DNA of 13,455 bases from Flavobacteriales bacterium (GCA_012965625.1 DTSC01000133.1:1-13455); one strand, 5' to 3'. Positions 6,907 through 13,455 are shown, counted from the stretch's first letter. Translations and numbers: made by a program. The notes: generated from the sequence alone by a model not told the origin.

Positions 6907-8484
6907 ATGAAAACATTACTTTATATCACATTATTCGTTTTAATCAACCTATCGTCTTTTAGCCAAAACCAAAACATATCGCAAGGACCAGTATTTGATG
7001 GCGAACCCTATATAACAGTTAACCCAGAAAATCCTCAACACATGGTAGTATGCTGGATTGGCTACAAGTTTATGCAGTTATTAACAATTAACACTTCAGT
7101 TTCCTTTGATGGAGGGTCAACGTGGAGCACGCCAGTAGATGTACCCCATTCTGTTGCAGGGTATCAGTCTGCAGATCCTTGCTTGGATTTTGATGGAAAT
7201 GGCAATGTTTTTCTGGCCTATGTAGATTACAATCCAAATATTGATTCAGGCTCAACTTATTGCAGAAAATCTACTGATGGTGGTTTAACCTGGGGTACTG
7301 ATGTGCCAGTTATCGGAATGCATTCTGACCCAAACAAACGTGCTCTTGACAGGCCATGGATCAATATTGACCGGTCTGGTGGAGTATTTGACGGAAACAT
7401 CTATATCACCACCATGAACGCTTCTACAATGGCCGCAGTTTCTCCACCATACAACCCATATATCACAAGATCGATAAATGGCGGAACTAGTTTTGAGCCT
7501 TGGCAATATTTAGACACTGCTGGCTTTCTTGCAGGCTATTTTATAAATAACCCCATGCCCACACCCACTATTGGTTCTAATGGTACTTTTTATGCCATAT
7601 ACCCTAGCTATGTCTTAACTCAAAGTAATTCTGCACAGCTTATGCTGGCAACATCAACAAACGGAGGAGCAAGCTATAACCATAATGTAGCCTTTCAAGT
7701 TGCCAATGGTATAACCGATTCCTTGTCAAAAAGAGCTGGATTGCTAAGAGCCGACCCATCAGATACAAATCACCTGGTAATGCTATCGTTGTTTGCAACT
7801 CATGGAGATGCAGATGTGTTTATTAACGAAAGTTTTGATAAAGGAGCAACATGGAGCGCTGCAACTAGAGTAAATGACGATCCCATTGGAAATAACAGAA
7901 TGCAAGACTTGGTTTGGGGAGATTTCGACTCAGATGGTGATTTGGTTGTAACCTGGCGTGATAGGCGAAACGGATCTGACTCTACATATCAAACTGCTTC
8001 CGAAATTTGGGGCGCGATAAAATTAAAAGGAGCAACAAGCTTTGCTTCTAACTTTAGAATATCTGATACTATTACTGCTTACGATACCATATTAGCTAAA
8101 AACGGTAATGATTTTATGTGTGTTAAATTTGTAAACGACACATTAAATGCCGTTTGGGGAGATGTAAGAAGTGGCACGATTGATATCTGGTATAACAGAA
8201 TTGGATTAGACGGCACCATATTGTCCGCGAAAAAACTAAATTCAAAATCACTCCTAAGTGGCGCTATTTACCCAAATCCAACCTCTTCAATGTTAACTGT
8301 TGTGGGAAATAATATTACACAAGTTGATATTTATGATCAAAACGGTAAAATTGTATTCACAAAAAAGTATACAGGCAAGAAGAAATCTGAAAATATTAAT
8401 CTGGACGATTCTTCAAAGGGAATCTACATAATAGAGATTACCACAACAGGGGGAACAATAATAAAAAAAGTAGTGAAACATTGA
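6907..8484 (+). CDS. Secreted BNR/Asp-box beta-propeller protein with T9SS type A sorting domain
   Basis: This 525-residue protein has a signal peptide (residues 1-20, ending LSSFSQ). The body carries five Asp-box-like turns typical of sialidase-type propellers: SFDGGSTW (66-73), STDGGLTW (112-119), SINGGTSF (169-176), STNGGASY (230-237) and SFDKGATW (289-296). From about residue 450 it has a classic Por secretion tail: IYPNPTSSMLTV, then VDIYDQNGKIVF, then GIYIIEITTTGGTIIKKVVKH. The family route is Sec export followed by T9SS transport, removal of the tail and surface attachment or release. I see no clear sialidase catalytic FRIP arginine motif, so binding or an unrelated hydrolytic role is as likely as sialidase activity. 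It lies 69 bp downstream of creD. Confidence 0.85.
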   Translation: MKTLLYITLFVLINLSSFSQNQNISQGPVFDGEPYITVNPENPQHMVVCWIGYKFMQLLTINTSVSFDGGSTWSTPVDVPHSVAGYQSADPCLDFDGNGNVFLAYVDYNPNIDSGSTYCRKSTDGGLTWGTDVPVIGMHSDPNKRALDRPWINIDRSGGVFDGNIYITTMNASTMAAVSPPYNPYITRSINGGTSFEPWQYLDTAGFLAGYFINNPMPTPTIGSNGTFYAIYPSYVLTQSNSAQLMLATSTNGGASYNHNVAFQVANGITDSLSKRAGLLRADPSDTNHLVMLSLFATHGDADVFINESFDKGATWSAATRVNDDPIGNNRMQDLVWGDFDSDGDLVVTWRDRRNGSDSTYQTASEIWGAIKLKGATSFASNFRISDTITAYDTILAKNGNDFMCVKFVNDTLNAVWGDVRSGTIDIWYNRIGLDGTILSAKKLNSKSLLSGAIYPNPTSSMLTVVGNNITQVDIYDQNGKIVFTKKYTGKKKSENINLDDSSKGIYIIEITTTGGTIIKKVVKH

Positions 8485-8500
8485 AATACGTTAGTTAAAA

Positions 8501-8887
8501 ATGGCTAAAAAAGGCATGGACCAGAGACTAATGATATTTCAAGAACTGAAAAACATACTTGGCGAATATGCTGGCATTTTAGTTGAAAGTGGCAACAATG
8601 AAAATACTTATCATTTACACGGCACGATCCCTGCAAAAGTTGGCAAAACAGAATATGATGGCATCTACTTTGCCTCTGCAGTTATCAGAACAAAATTTGT
8701 TGCCCTTCATTTCTTCCCTATCTATACACATGTAAAACTATTTGATAAAATTGAACCTGATTTAAGAAAGTGCCTCAAAGGAAAATCATGTTTTCACATT
8801 AAAAAGAATGATGAAAACCTGTATAATGAAATTAGAAACCTGCTGGATTTAGGTGTAAAAGTTTATCAGAAGGAAGGTTGGATCTGA
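8501..8887 (+). CDS. DUF1801-like (YdhG family) protein
   Basis: This 128-residue soluble protein has the pattern of DUF1801/YdhG-type proteins, which have a frataxin-like alpha/beta fold. The central strands are YFASAVIRTKFVALHFFPIY, and the conserved segment LRKCLKGKSCFHIKKNDE is followed by a helix (LYNEIRNLLDLGVKVYQKEGW). Those last two blocks are the most diagnostic part. Family function is poorly defined; an iron-handling role has been proposed for one member. There are no signal peptide or membrane segments. The ATG is 16 bp after the preceding stop, so it may be co-transcribed with the T9SS protein although no functional link is apparent. Confidence 0.65.
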   Translation: MAKKGMDQRLMIFQELKNILGEYAGILVESGNNENTYHLHGTIPAKVGKTEYDGIYFASAVIRTKFVALHFFPIYTHVKLFDKIEPDLRKCLKGKSCFHIKKNDENLYNEIRNLLDLGVKVYQKEGWI

Positions 8888-9035
8888 ATTATTTAAAGAA
8901 ATCAATGTTATCTTGCACATGGGAAATCTGCCTTTTTGAATCTATTATCTTAGCATAAAAACAACTGCAGAGGGGGAAAACACCAAAAAAGTGAATAAAA
9001 AACAATACAGCATCATAAAATAAATTTTAAACGCC

Positions 9036-9377
9036 ATGAATGGCAAAAAGACTCATCAAGGAATTATATTTATCTTCCTTCTGCTTTCGTTAATAAGCTG
9101 TATCCATACTCCCCTTGCAATTGCACCTTCTTCAACACCTGTTGATCCAAATAACCTGAATGTATTGGGCCATGCAGTTGGAAAATCTTCCTATATCTCA
9201 GTTCTTGGCTTCATCCCTCTCGACAATCCAGACTTTAATGCTGCTATTGATGATGCTTTAAGTAATTATAATGGTGGTAAAGCCCTAATTAATGTAAGAA
9301 GTTATGCAACTACAGTGTCTTTTGTTTTCTTTTCAATACACAGCATAACTATAGAAGGAGATGTTATTGGAAATTAG
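9036..9377 (+). CDS. Small TRL-like lipoprotein, copy 1
   Basis: This 113-residue protein has a lipoprotein signal (IIFIFLLLSLISC, lipobox Cys22). The mature part reads STPVDPNNLNVLGHAVGKSSY, then PDFNAAIDDALSNYNGGKAL and INVRSYATTVSF, and ends ITIEGDVIGN. The pattern of an opening G-A-x-G strand, a central helix with AAIDDA and a closing VEGDVVG-type strand resembles the TRL-like lipoprotein family, whose function is unknown. It is clearly paralogous to the next gene, 14 bp downstream. The 148-bp upstream gap contains no recognisable gene and presumably its promoter. Confidence 0.75.
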   Translation: MNGKKTHQGIIFIFLLLSLISCIHTPLAIAPSSTPVDPNNLNVLGHAVGKSSYISVLGFIPLDNPDFNAAIDDALSNYNGGKALINVRSYATTVSFVFFSIHSITIEGDVIGN

Positions 9378-9391
9378 GTATTTATACTATT

Positions 9392-9772
9392 ATGTATGTC
9401 GCTAAAATGATCCCAAGAACAATAAATACAGTATTCTTTTTCAGCCTGATACTATTATTGACGAGTTGCTATAGAATGCCTGTTTCATATGCCGCGTCTA
9501 CTACCCCTATTGATCCAAATAACATTAAGATATTAGGCCATGCTAAAGGAACATCTGAGTATTTTTCATTATTTGGCATGTTTCCAACAAGATTATTTGG
9601 CATGTTCCCAGCAAACAAACCAGATTTTAATGCTGCCATTGAAGATGCAATAAGTAATTATAAAGGAGGCAAAGCGTTAATTAATGTGCAATGTTATTCT
9701 ACGCTTATCTCTTTCCATAATATCGGCACCTTAAACATATTGACCGTTGAGGGAGATGTTGTTGGTAAATAG
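9392..9772 (+). CDS. Small TRL-like lipoprotein, copy 2
   Basis: This 126-residue paralogue of the preceding gene has lipobox LLTSC (Cys26 from the ATG at 9392; a second in-frame ATG at 9407 would also leave a complete signal). Shared blocks include STPIDPNN, ILGHAKGTSEY, PDFNAAIEDAISNYKGGKAL, INVQCYSTLISF and a terminal VEGDVVGK. It is longer than copy 1 partly because of an internal 8-residue duplication (LFGMFPTR followed by LFGMFPAN). Its function is unknown. The pair probably arose by tandem duplication and is likely transcribed together. Confidence 0.75.
   Translation: MYVAKMIPRTINTVFFFSLILLLTSCYRMPVSYAASTTPIDPNNIKILGHAKGTSEYFSLFGMFPTRLFGMFPANKPDFNAAIEDAISNYKGGKALINVQCYSTLISFHNIGTLNILTVEGDVVGK
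9568..9615 (+). repeat. 24-bp in-frame tandem duplication
   Basis: Unit 1 (9568-9591) and unit 2 (9592-9615) both begin ATTATTTGGCATGTT and differ at only a few positions near their 3' ends (TCCAACAAG against CCCAGCAAA). The duplication is in frame and adds eight residues to lipoprotein copy 2; copy 1 has a single LGFIPL-type segment at the same place. Confidence 0.85.
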
Positions 9773-9798
9773 AATTAGATTATTGGAAAGTATTTTTC

Positions 9799-9815
9799 AG
9801 CAAGATAAACTTGCT
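9799..9815 (+). terminator. Weak hairpin after the lipoprotein pair
   Basis: AGCAAG (9799-9804) and CTTGCT (9810-9815) form a 6-bp stem with a 5-nt loop, 27 bp after the stop of lipoprotein copy 2. No T-run follows on the plus strand, so intrinsic termination is doubtful. Confidence 0.25.
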
Positions 9816-9842
9816 TAACATATAATATACCTTGAAAACAAA

Positions 9843-10007
9843 GTGAAATATACGTTTGAAACCGTTTGCTGTTGCATTTGTGGCAAAGACAATTTTAAGC
9901 AGACCTCAAATAAGGAGAAGCTTGATTTGCCTACAAGCGTCATATTATGTAACGAATGTGGTTTGGGTTATTTAAACCCAATACGGGATGATGACAGGAT
10001 AATATAG
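9843..10007 (+). pseudogene. N-terminal zinc-ribbon remnant of a SAM methyltransferase
   Basis: A 54-codon frame runs from a GTG at 9843 to a TAG at 10005-10007. It contains two paired-cysteine knuckles, CCCICGKDNF (residues 9-18) and CNECGLGYLNP (36-46). The second knuckle, C-x2-CGLxYLNP, is characteristic of the N-terminal zinc ribbon of many class I SAM-dependent methyltransferases found near glycan and surface-polymer genes, where about 200-250 further residues follow. Here the frame ends shortly after LNPIRDDD, and no methyltransferase domain follows in any frame before the next gene. I read it as a 3'-truncated remnant; a stand-alone small zinc-ribbon protein is the alternative. Confidence 0.5.
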
Positions 10008-10036
10008 CTTCCAAAAACCTTTAGCTTTAGCCACTT

Positions 10037-10240
10037 CTAGTGAGGCAACCTTCCTCTTAATGCCCCATAAGTGAGTGTTCCTATAACAGCACTAAAAATC
10101 ACTACAATAAAGACAGAAACCCCATTCCCAACTAAAGTAAACATAGGGCCCGGACAAGCACCAGATAAAGCCCAGCCAAAACCAAAAACAATTTCTCCAA
10201 GCAAATAGTGCGGAACTCTAACGTTCTTCTTTTTGCCCAA
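10037..10240 (-). pseudogene. Truncated YeeE/YedE-type (DUF6691-like) transporter, C-terminal half
   Basis: The minus-strand frame gives 67 residues containing IVFGFGWALSGACPGPMFTLVGNG and, after a second membrane helix, GTLTYGALRGRLPH. The GxxxGxGWALxGACPGP block is the core of the YeeE/YedE family, linked to uptake of thiosulfate or other sulfur species. Typical single-repeat Bacteroidota members are about 130-140 residues with two more N-terminal helices. Here only a TTG is available at 10240, an in-frame stop lies just upstream, and only 53 bp separate it from the divergent crp-like start, so the N-terminal half is missing. It is probably non-functional. Such proteins usually accompany rhodanese and DUF6132 genes, which are present just downstream on the other strand. 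Confidence 0.65.
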
Positions 10241-10281
10241 TCTGTTTCATTATTAAATACAAGCATCAAAACTTTAATCTT

Positions 10282-10289
10282 TATCTTTG
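10282..10289 (+). promoter_or_regulatory. Candidate Bacteroidota -7 promoter element before the crp-like gene
   Basis: TATCTTTG is a perfect match to the Bacteroidota -7 consensus TAnnTTTG and lies 4 bp before the ATG at 10294, which implies a very short or leaderless transcript. No clear -33 TTTG was found at the expected distance. Confidence 0.4.
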
Positions 10290-10293
10290 AAAC

Positions 10294-10923
10294 ATGAAGA
10301 TCTCTGAGCAATATAAACATGACTTTGAGCCAGAATTACTCAAAGAATTCGAGCAGAAAGCCAAGCACCTTTCAGTAAAAGCAAATGACACCATCCTCAA
10401 CATAGGCCAAACAATTAGAGTAATGCCGATAATTATCTCCGGAATAGTGAAAATTTCACGGGTTGACGAAATGGGCCGGGAGCTATTACTTTATTACGTA
10501 AACCCCAATGAAAGTTGTGCTATGACATTTACTTGTTGTATGCAACATCAACCAAGTGAGGTAAAGGCGGTAGCAGAAGAGGATGTTGAGTTTTTGGCTA
10601 TCCCTATTTCTGTAATGGATGAATGGATGATCAAATACCCTTCATGGGTTCATTTTGTAATGAAAACCATTCTCACCCGGTTTAATGAGCTTTTAAAAAC
10701 AATTGACCATATTGCCTTTCAGAAATTAGATGAACGATTAATTCATTACCTTAGGGAAAAATCAAAAGTAACTGGATCAAAGCTAATTAATCTTTCGCAC
10801 GAACAAATTGCAAATGAACTGGCAACATCTAGAGTGGTAATTTCACGACTGCTGAAAAAACTAGAGAACGAAAAGAAAATCCTTCTATACCGAAATCAAA
10901 TCAAGCTGCTTAGAGAATTGTAA
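10294..10923 (+). CDS. Crp/Fnr family transcriptional regulator
   Basis: This 209-residue protein has an N-terminal cyclic-nucleotide-binding-type beta-roll (about 20-125) and a C-terminal winged helix. The recognition region INLSHEQIANELATSRVVIS with following RLLKKLE (165-191) is typical of Crp/Fnr proteins. The segment that binds cAMP phosphate in true CRP is replaced by NESCAMTFTCCMQHQPSEVKA, with Cys75, Cys81 and Cys82 clustered, so cAMP binding is unlikely. A thiol- or persulfide-based signal is plausible given the rhodanese neighbours; this is inference. The four-cysteine N-terminal iron-sulfur ligation of FNR is absent. It lies 44 bp upstream of the DUF6132 gene on the same strand and probably controls the downstream cluster and its own promoter. 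Confidence 0.88.
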   Translation: MKISEQYKHDFEPELLKEFEQKAKHLSVKANDTILNIGQTIRVMPIIISGIVKISRVDEMGRELLLYYVNPNESCAMTFTCCMQHQPSEVKAVAEEDVEFLAIPISVMDEWMIKYPSWVHFVMKTILTRFNELLKTIDHIAFQKLDERLIHYLREKSKVTGSKLINLSHEQIANELATSRVVISRLLKKLENEKKILLYRNQIKLLREL

Positions 10924-10933
10924 CAAATGTAAC
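10919..10933 (+). promoter_or_regulatory. TGTAAC direct repeat, candidate regulator binding site
   Basis: TGTAAC (10919-10924), AAA, then TGTAAC (10928-10933) forms an exact direct repeat with a 9-bp period. It overlaps the stop codon of the crp-like gene and lies upstream of the DUF6132 start. The overlapping TTGTAACAA (10918-10926) is also a short palindrome. The position fits an operator for the adjacent regulator. Confidence 0.35.
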
Positions 10934-10955
10934 TGTCCTTTGTTTTTTGTTGGTG

Positions 10956-10963
10956 CACCTTTG
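10956..10963 (+). promoter_or_regulatory. Candidate -7 element before the DUF6132 gene
   Basis: CACCTTTG resembles TAnnTTTG at the TTTG half and lies 4 bp before the ATG at 10968, the same spacing as the TATCTTTG element before the crp-like gene. It suggests a second promoter for the rhodanese cluster. Confidence 0.25.
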
Positions 10964-10967
10964 CAAT

Positions 10968-11186
10968 ATGAATTATCTCAACAAATATAAAGCTATCATC
11001 CTAGGAATATTTTTAGGAGCATTAACAGGTTACCTCTACTTTCATTTTGTGGGATGTGCCAATGGTACCTGTTCCATAACATCAAAGCCGCTTAATAGTA
11101 CATTATATGGTGCAATGATGGGTGGGTTATTGGCCATCAGTTTTAAAAAAGACAAAACTAACGCAAATAATAACCAAGAATCATGA
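10968..11186 (+). CDS. DUF6132 family small membrane protein
   Basis: This 72-residue protein starts at the ATG at 10968; an upstream in-frame TTG at 10947 would add seven residues and overlap the candidate promoter. It has two membrane helices (about 9-27 and 43-60) flanking the cysteine loop VGCANGTCSITSKPLNSTLYG, with Cys30 and Cys35. The GCxxGTCxIxSxP...YG pattern is characteristic of DUF6132, a family that recurs beside rhodanese and YeeE/YedE genes in Bacteroidota. The biochemical role is unknown; a membrane-linked sulfur-handling function is inferred from context. Its TGA overlaps the ATG of the rhodanese by 4 bp (ATGA), indicating translational coupling. Confidence 0.7.
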   Translation: MNYLNKYKAIILGIFLGALTGYLYFHFVGCANGTCSITSKPLNSTLYGAMMGGLLAISFKKDKTNANNNQES

Positions 11187-11434
11187 GCAACAAAAGAACA
11201 ATTATTGACGTAAGAACGCCCAGGGAATTTATGAATGGAAGTATTGTTGATAGCATCAACATACCATTACAAGAAATTCAAAAAAGGTTAGATGAAATCA
11301 AATCTCTCAAGAAACCAATCATTCTTTGCTGTGCAAGTGGCGACCGAAGTGGACAGACGACTGAATTTCTAAAAAGCTGTGGTGTGGATTGTGAAAATGG
11401 GGGTAACTGGATGGAGGTGAATTCTATTAATTAA
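11183..11434 (+). CDS. Single-domain rhodanese, copy 1
   Basis: This 83-residue cytoplasmic protein is a minimal rhodanese-like sulfurtransferase. It opens with IIDVRTPREF (residues 7-16), has NIPLQEI (26-32) and the active-site loop C50-ASGDRSG, with a second Cys49 directly before the catalytic one. Family reaction: transfer of sulfane sulfur through a cysteine persulfide. It differs from the usual YxxGHIxGAxNIP motif in having FMNGSIVDSINIP, so the conserved His is Ser. It is also shorter at the N-terminus than copy 2. The start overlaps the DUF6132 stop. Confidence 0.88.
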   Translation: MSNKRTIIDVRTPREFMNGSIVDSINIPLQEIQKRLDEIKSLKKPIILCCASGDRSGQTTEFLKSCGVDCENGGNWMEVNSIN

Positions 11435-11451
11435 CATTTTTGTAAAATTAA

Positions 11452-12093
11452 ATGAATCCGACAAAAGACATACAATGCTGTAATACCTCCTGCGCTTCAC
11501 CTTTCAATGGAACTTTTTGGGATGAAAAGTACAAAGCAAATGAAACCGGATGGGATTTAAATCAGATTTCGCCACCCCTAAAATCGTTTATCGACACGAT
11601 TTCTGATAAAAGCTTACGTATTCTTATCCCTGGATGTGGCAATGCTTACGAAGCAGAATATCTATTACAACAAAGATTCACAAATATCACTATTATTGAT
11701 ATCTCATCTACACTTATTGAAAAACTTAATGTCAAATTTGATGGGCAACCTATCCAGGTGCTGCATGGTGATTTTTTTGAACACAAAGAAAAATACGACA
11801 TGATCTTGGAGCAAACATTCTTTTGTGCCCTTGATCCCTCCTTACGAGCAAACTATATAAAACATTGCCATAACTTATTAAATAATAGTGGTAAAATAGT
11901 TGGATTATTGTTTGACGTCATTTCCGACAAACAAGGGCCCCCATTTGGTGGAACAAAGAATGAATATCAGAAATTGTTTGAGCCTTTGTTTCTTTTCAAA
12001 CAATTTAATAAATGCAGCAATTCTGTTCAAGCAAGGAACGGAAATGAATTATTTATTGAAATGAAGAAAAAAATACTTACTAAAAACCAATAA
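11452..12093 (+). CDS. TPMT-family SAM-dependent methyltransferase
   Basis: This 213-residue protein matches the thiopurine S-methyltransferase/halide-thiol methyltransferase family. Family landmarks are FWDEKYKANETGWDLNQISP (residues 22-41), the SAM loop ILIPGCGNAYEAEYL (57-71), the acidic VIDIS-type strand end IIDIS (81-85), GDFFE (106-110), EQTFFCALDP (120-129) and GPPFGG (162-167). Members methylate sulfur, selenium, tellurium or halide nucleophiles. Cytoplasmic, with no signal. The first residues, DIQCCNTSCASPF, add a Cys9-Cys10-Cys14 cluster before the domain. It lies between two rhodanese genes with gaps of 17 and 7 bp, which suggests a sulfur nucleophile such as sulfide or a thiol as substrate; that step is inference. 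Confidence 0.82.
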   Translation: MNPTKDIQCCNTSCASPFNGTFWDEKYKANETGWDLNQISPPLKSFIDTISDKSLRILIPGCGNAYEAEYLLQQRFTNITIIDISSTLIEKLNVKFDGQPIQVLHGDFFEHKEKYDMILEQTFFCALDPSLRANYIKHCHNLLNNSGKIVGLLFDVISDKQGPPFGGTKNEYQKLFEPLFLFKQFNKCSNSVQARNGNELFIEMKKKILTKNQ

Positions 12094-12100
12094 TAACAAA

Positions 12101-12415
12101 ATGGTGAACAAACTAAAGCAATTACTTGGATTTAGCCCAAGCGTAGATTTTAAAGAGCTCTTTCAAAAAGGTGCTCAAATAATTGATGTCAGAACAAAAG
12201 GAGAATATCAAGGAGGACATATTAAGGGTTCTACAAACATCCCCTTGCAAAACATAAATAACAGTTTGGCTAAAATCAAAACCAATAAACCCATAATAAC
12301 TTGTTGTGCATCAGGAATGAGAAGTGCTTCAGCAAAGAGTATCCTGAAATCAAACGGCTTTAATAAAGTCCATAATGGTGGAGGATGGAAGAGATTAGAA
12401 AATAAAATCAAGTAA
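12101..12415 (+). CDS. Single-domain rhodanese, copy 2
   Basis: This 104-residue protein has the complete motif set: IIDVRTKGEYQGGHIKGSTN (27-46) with the conserved GHI, NIPLQNI, and the active-site loop C69-ASGMRSA with Cys68 adjacent. An N-terminal extension (MVNKLKQLLGFSPSVDFKEL) resembles the short helix found in PspE/GlpE-like proteins; it carries no signal peptide. It shares the CCASGxRS loop and NIPLQ strand with copy 1, so the two are probably paralogues with different partners. It starts 7 bp after the methyltransferase stop and lies 21 bp before the multicopper oxidase. Confidence 0.88.
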   Translation: MVNKLKQLLGFSPSVDFKELFQKGAQIIDVRTKGEYQGGHIKGSTNIPLQNINNSLAKIKTNKPIITCCASGMRSASAKSILKSNGFNKVHNGGGWKRLENKIK

Positions 12416-12436
12416 CAATTAGGAAAATATAAGATT

Positions 12437-13455
12437 ATGAAAAATATTGTAACATTAATAATTGGAGTTCTATTATTCCATTCTACAAAAGGCCAAAATG
12501 CTCTATTTATACCTGATTCATTAATGGGCAAAGAGATTAACCTAACACTCCAAAATGGAACCCATCAATTTTATAGTGGCCAGCCAACAATAACTATGGG
12601 TGCTAACGGTAATATACTAGGCCCTACATTAGTCCTAAATCAAGGTGACTTTATCAATTTTACAGTAAACAACCAGCTTATGAACACAACAACCATTCAT
12701 TGGCATGGCCTTCATGTAGCTCCTGAAAATGATGGAGGACCACACACTCCAATCTTGCCAAATACTACTTGGTCACCGAGTTTCACGATAATGGATAAAG
12801 CTGCTACATACTGGTATCACCCACATTTACATCATTTTACCAACGAGCATGTTTCCAAAGGAATCTCTGGAATAATTATTGTTAAAGACAGTATCGAAGC
12901 ACAACTTTCCCTACCAAGAACCTATGGCATAGATGATTTTCCCCTGGTGATACAAACAAAAGACTTTGATGTTGATAATCAAATTATAGTTGAATCAAAT
13001 GCCGATGATGTTGTTATGGTAAATGCCACTATCAACCCATACCTTGATGTTCCTTCTCAAGTTGTTCGTTTTCGGATTCTAAATGGCTCTTCTCAACGTA
13101 CATTCAATTTAGGGCTAAGCAATAATCAAGATTTTTATCAAATCGCTTCTGATGGTGGTCTTTTGAATTCCTCGTTTCAAACAACAAGGTTATTGCTTGC
13201 TCCGGGAGAAAGGGCTGAAATTTTAATTGACTTTGTTGGCATGAACGGACAAACCACATATCTGAAAAGCTATGCTTCTGAACTTTCTAACGGAATTTAT
13301 GGTGCTACCTATCCAGGAATGGGGCAAGGCCTGTCTATGACAGGATACAACCCTAACCCACTAAATGGAAGTGATTTTGACATCATGCAATTTGTCGTCG
13401 TTCCCCAAACTTCAAATCCAATTATTACTGTTCCATTAAATTTGGCAACCGTTAC
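12437..13455 (+). CDS. Multicopper oxidase (3' partial)
   Basis: The frame is open from the ATG at 12437 to the window end, giving 339 codons, and has no stop in the window. Residues 1-20 (MKNIVTLIIGVLLFHSTKGQ) form a signal peptide, so the enzyme is exported. The first cupredoxin domain carries the type 2/3 copper ligands in TTIHWHGLHVAPENDGGPH (H88, H90) and YWYHPHLHHFTNEHVSKGIS (H128, H130). The second domain begins near VVMVNATINPYLDVPSQVVR and includes RILNGSSQRTFNL and LLLAPGERAEILIDF, typical of CueO/SufI/CotA-type proteins. The C-terminal HCHxxxH site would lie outside the window. Family role: oxidation of Cu(I), metals or phenols with reduction of O2 to water. Its position directly after the rhodaneses suggests co-transcription. 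Confidence 0.88.
   Translation, partial: MKNIVTLIIGVLLFHSTKGQNALFIPDSLMGKEINLTLQNGTHQFYSGQPTITMGANGNILGPTLVLNQGDFINFTVNNQLMNTTTIHWHGLHVAPENDGGPHTPILPNTTWSPSFTIMDKAATYWYHPHLHHFTNEHVSKGISGIIIVKDSIEAQLSLPRTYGIDDFPLVIQTKDFDVDNQIIVESNADDVVMVNATINPYLDVPSQVVRFRILNGSSQRTFNLGLSNNQDFYQIASDGGLLNSSFQTTRLLLAPGERAEILIDFVGMNGQTTYLKSYASELSNGIYGATYPGMGQGLSMTGYNPNPLNGSDFDIMQFVVVPQTSNPIITVPLNLATV

Noticed and set aside
8888..9035. 148-bp gap before the lipoprotein pair, examined for a small RNA or gene
   Set aside because: No reading frame of note, no strong hairpin and no clear TTTG/TAnnTTTG promoter pair were visible; TATCTTAG is only a partial -7 match.
10132..10320. 62-codon minus-strand reading frame beginning within the crp-like gene
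   Set aside because: It is the shifted frame of the YeeE/YedE-like remnant and the crp promoter; the GACPGP motif lies in the other frame.
1..13455. Search by eye for tRNA, rRNA, CRISPR repeats, transposase or integrase genes
   Set aside because: None was recognised. The repeats present are inverted elements between genes, without regular spacers or repeated identical units.

Overview
The window looks like a chromosomal segment from a member of the Bacteroidota (Flavobacteriia/Cytophagia type). The evidence is the AT-rich composition, the near absence of Shine-Dalgarno sequences, TAnnTTTG-like -7 promoter motifs, a secreted BNR protein with a C-terminal type IX secretion (T9SS) sorting domain, a DUF4369-TlpA lipoprotein, a CreD homologue and several short lipoproteins. 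No rRNA, tRNA, CRISPR array, transposase or integrase is visible.

Region 1 (1-1323) is an almost complete saccharopine dehydrogenase (LYS9 type) whose first codons lie upstream of the window. Region 2 (about 1334-5350) is the most unusual part. Unrelated short genes are separated by imperfect inverted-repeat elements with the layout of integron attC sites: a 5' box ending in AAC, two complementary arms around a variable loop, and a 3' box of the type AACGTTRTR. The units are a GNAT acetyltransferase, a truncated beta-helix exoprotein, a broken TPR gene joined by ATGA to an acetolactate-decarboxylase-like lipoprotein, and a TlpA-type thioredoxin lipoprotein. No integrase is present, so this would be an integron-like cassette cluster of the kind called CALIN, with signs of decay: truncated genes, a nonsense codon and a half-site.

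Region 3 (5329-8887) holds a short remnant-like reading frame, creD, a T9SS-exported BNR-repeat protein and a DUF1801-like protein. Region 4 (9036-10240) holds a tandem pair of paralogous TRL-like lipoproteins, then two gene remnants: a 54-codon zinc ribbon that looks like the N-terminus of a methyltransferase, and on the minus strand the C-terminal half of a YeeE/YedE (DUF6691-like) transporter.

Region 5 (10282-13455) is a compact plus-strand cluster, probably one or two transcription units: a cysteine-rich Crp/Fnr regulator, a DUF6132 membrane protein, a rhodanese, a TPMT-family methyltransferase, a second rhodanese, and a multicopper oxidase cut by the window end. Gaps are -4 to about 45 bp. 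The gene set points to handling of sulfide, persulfide or thiols, perhaps combined with copper oxidation, under a possibly thiol-sensing regulator. This functional reading is inference from family membership and gene order.
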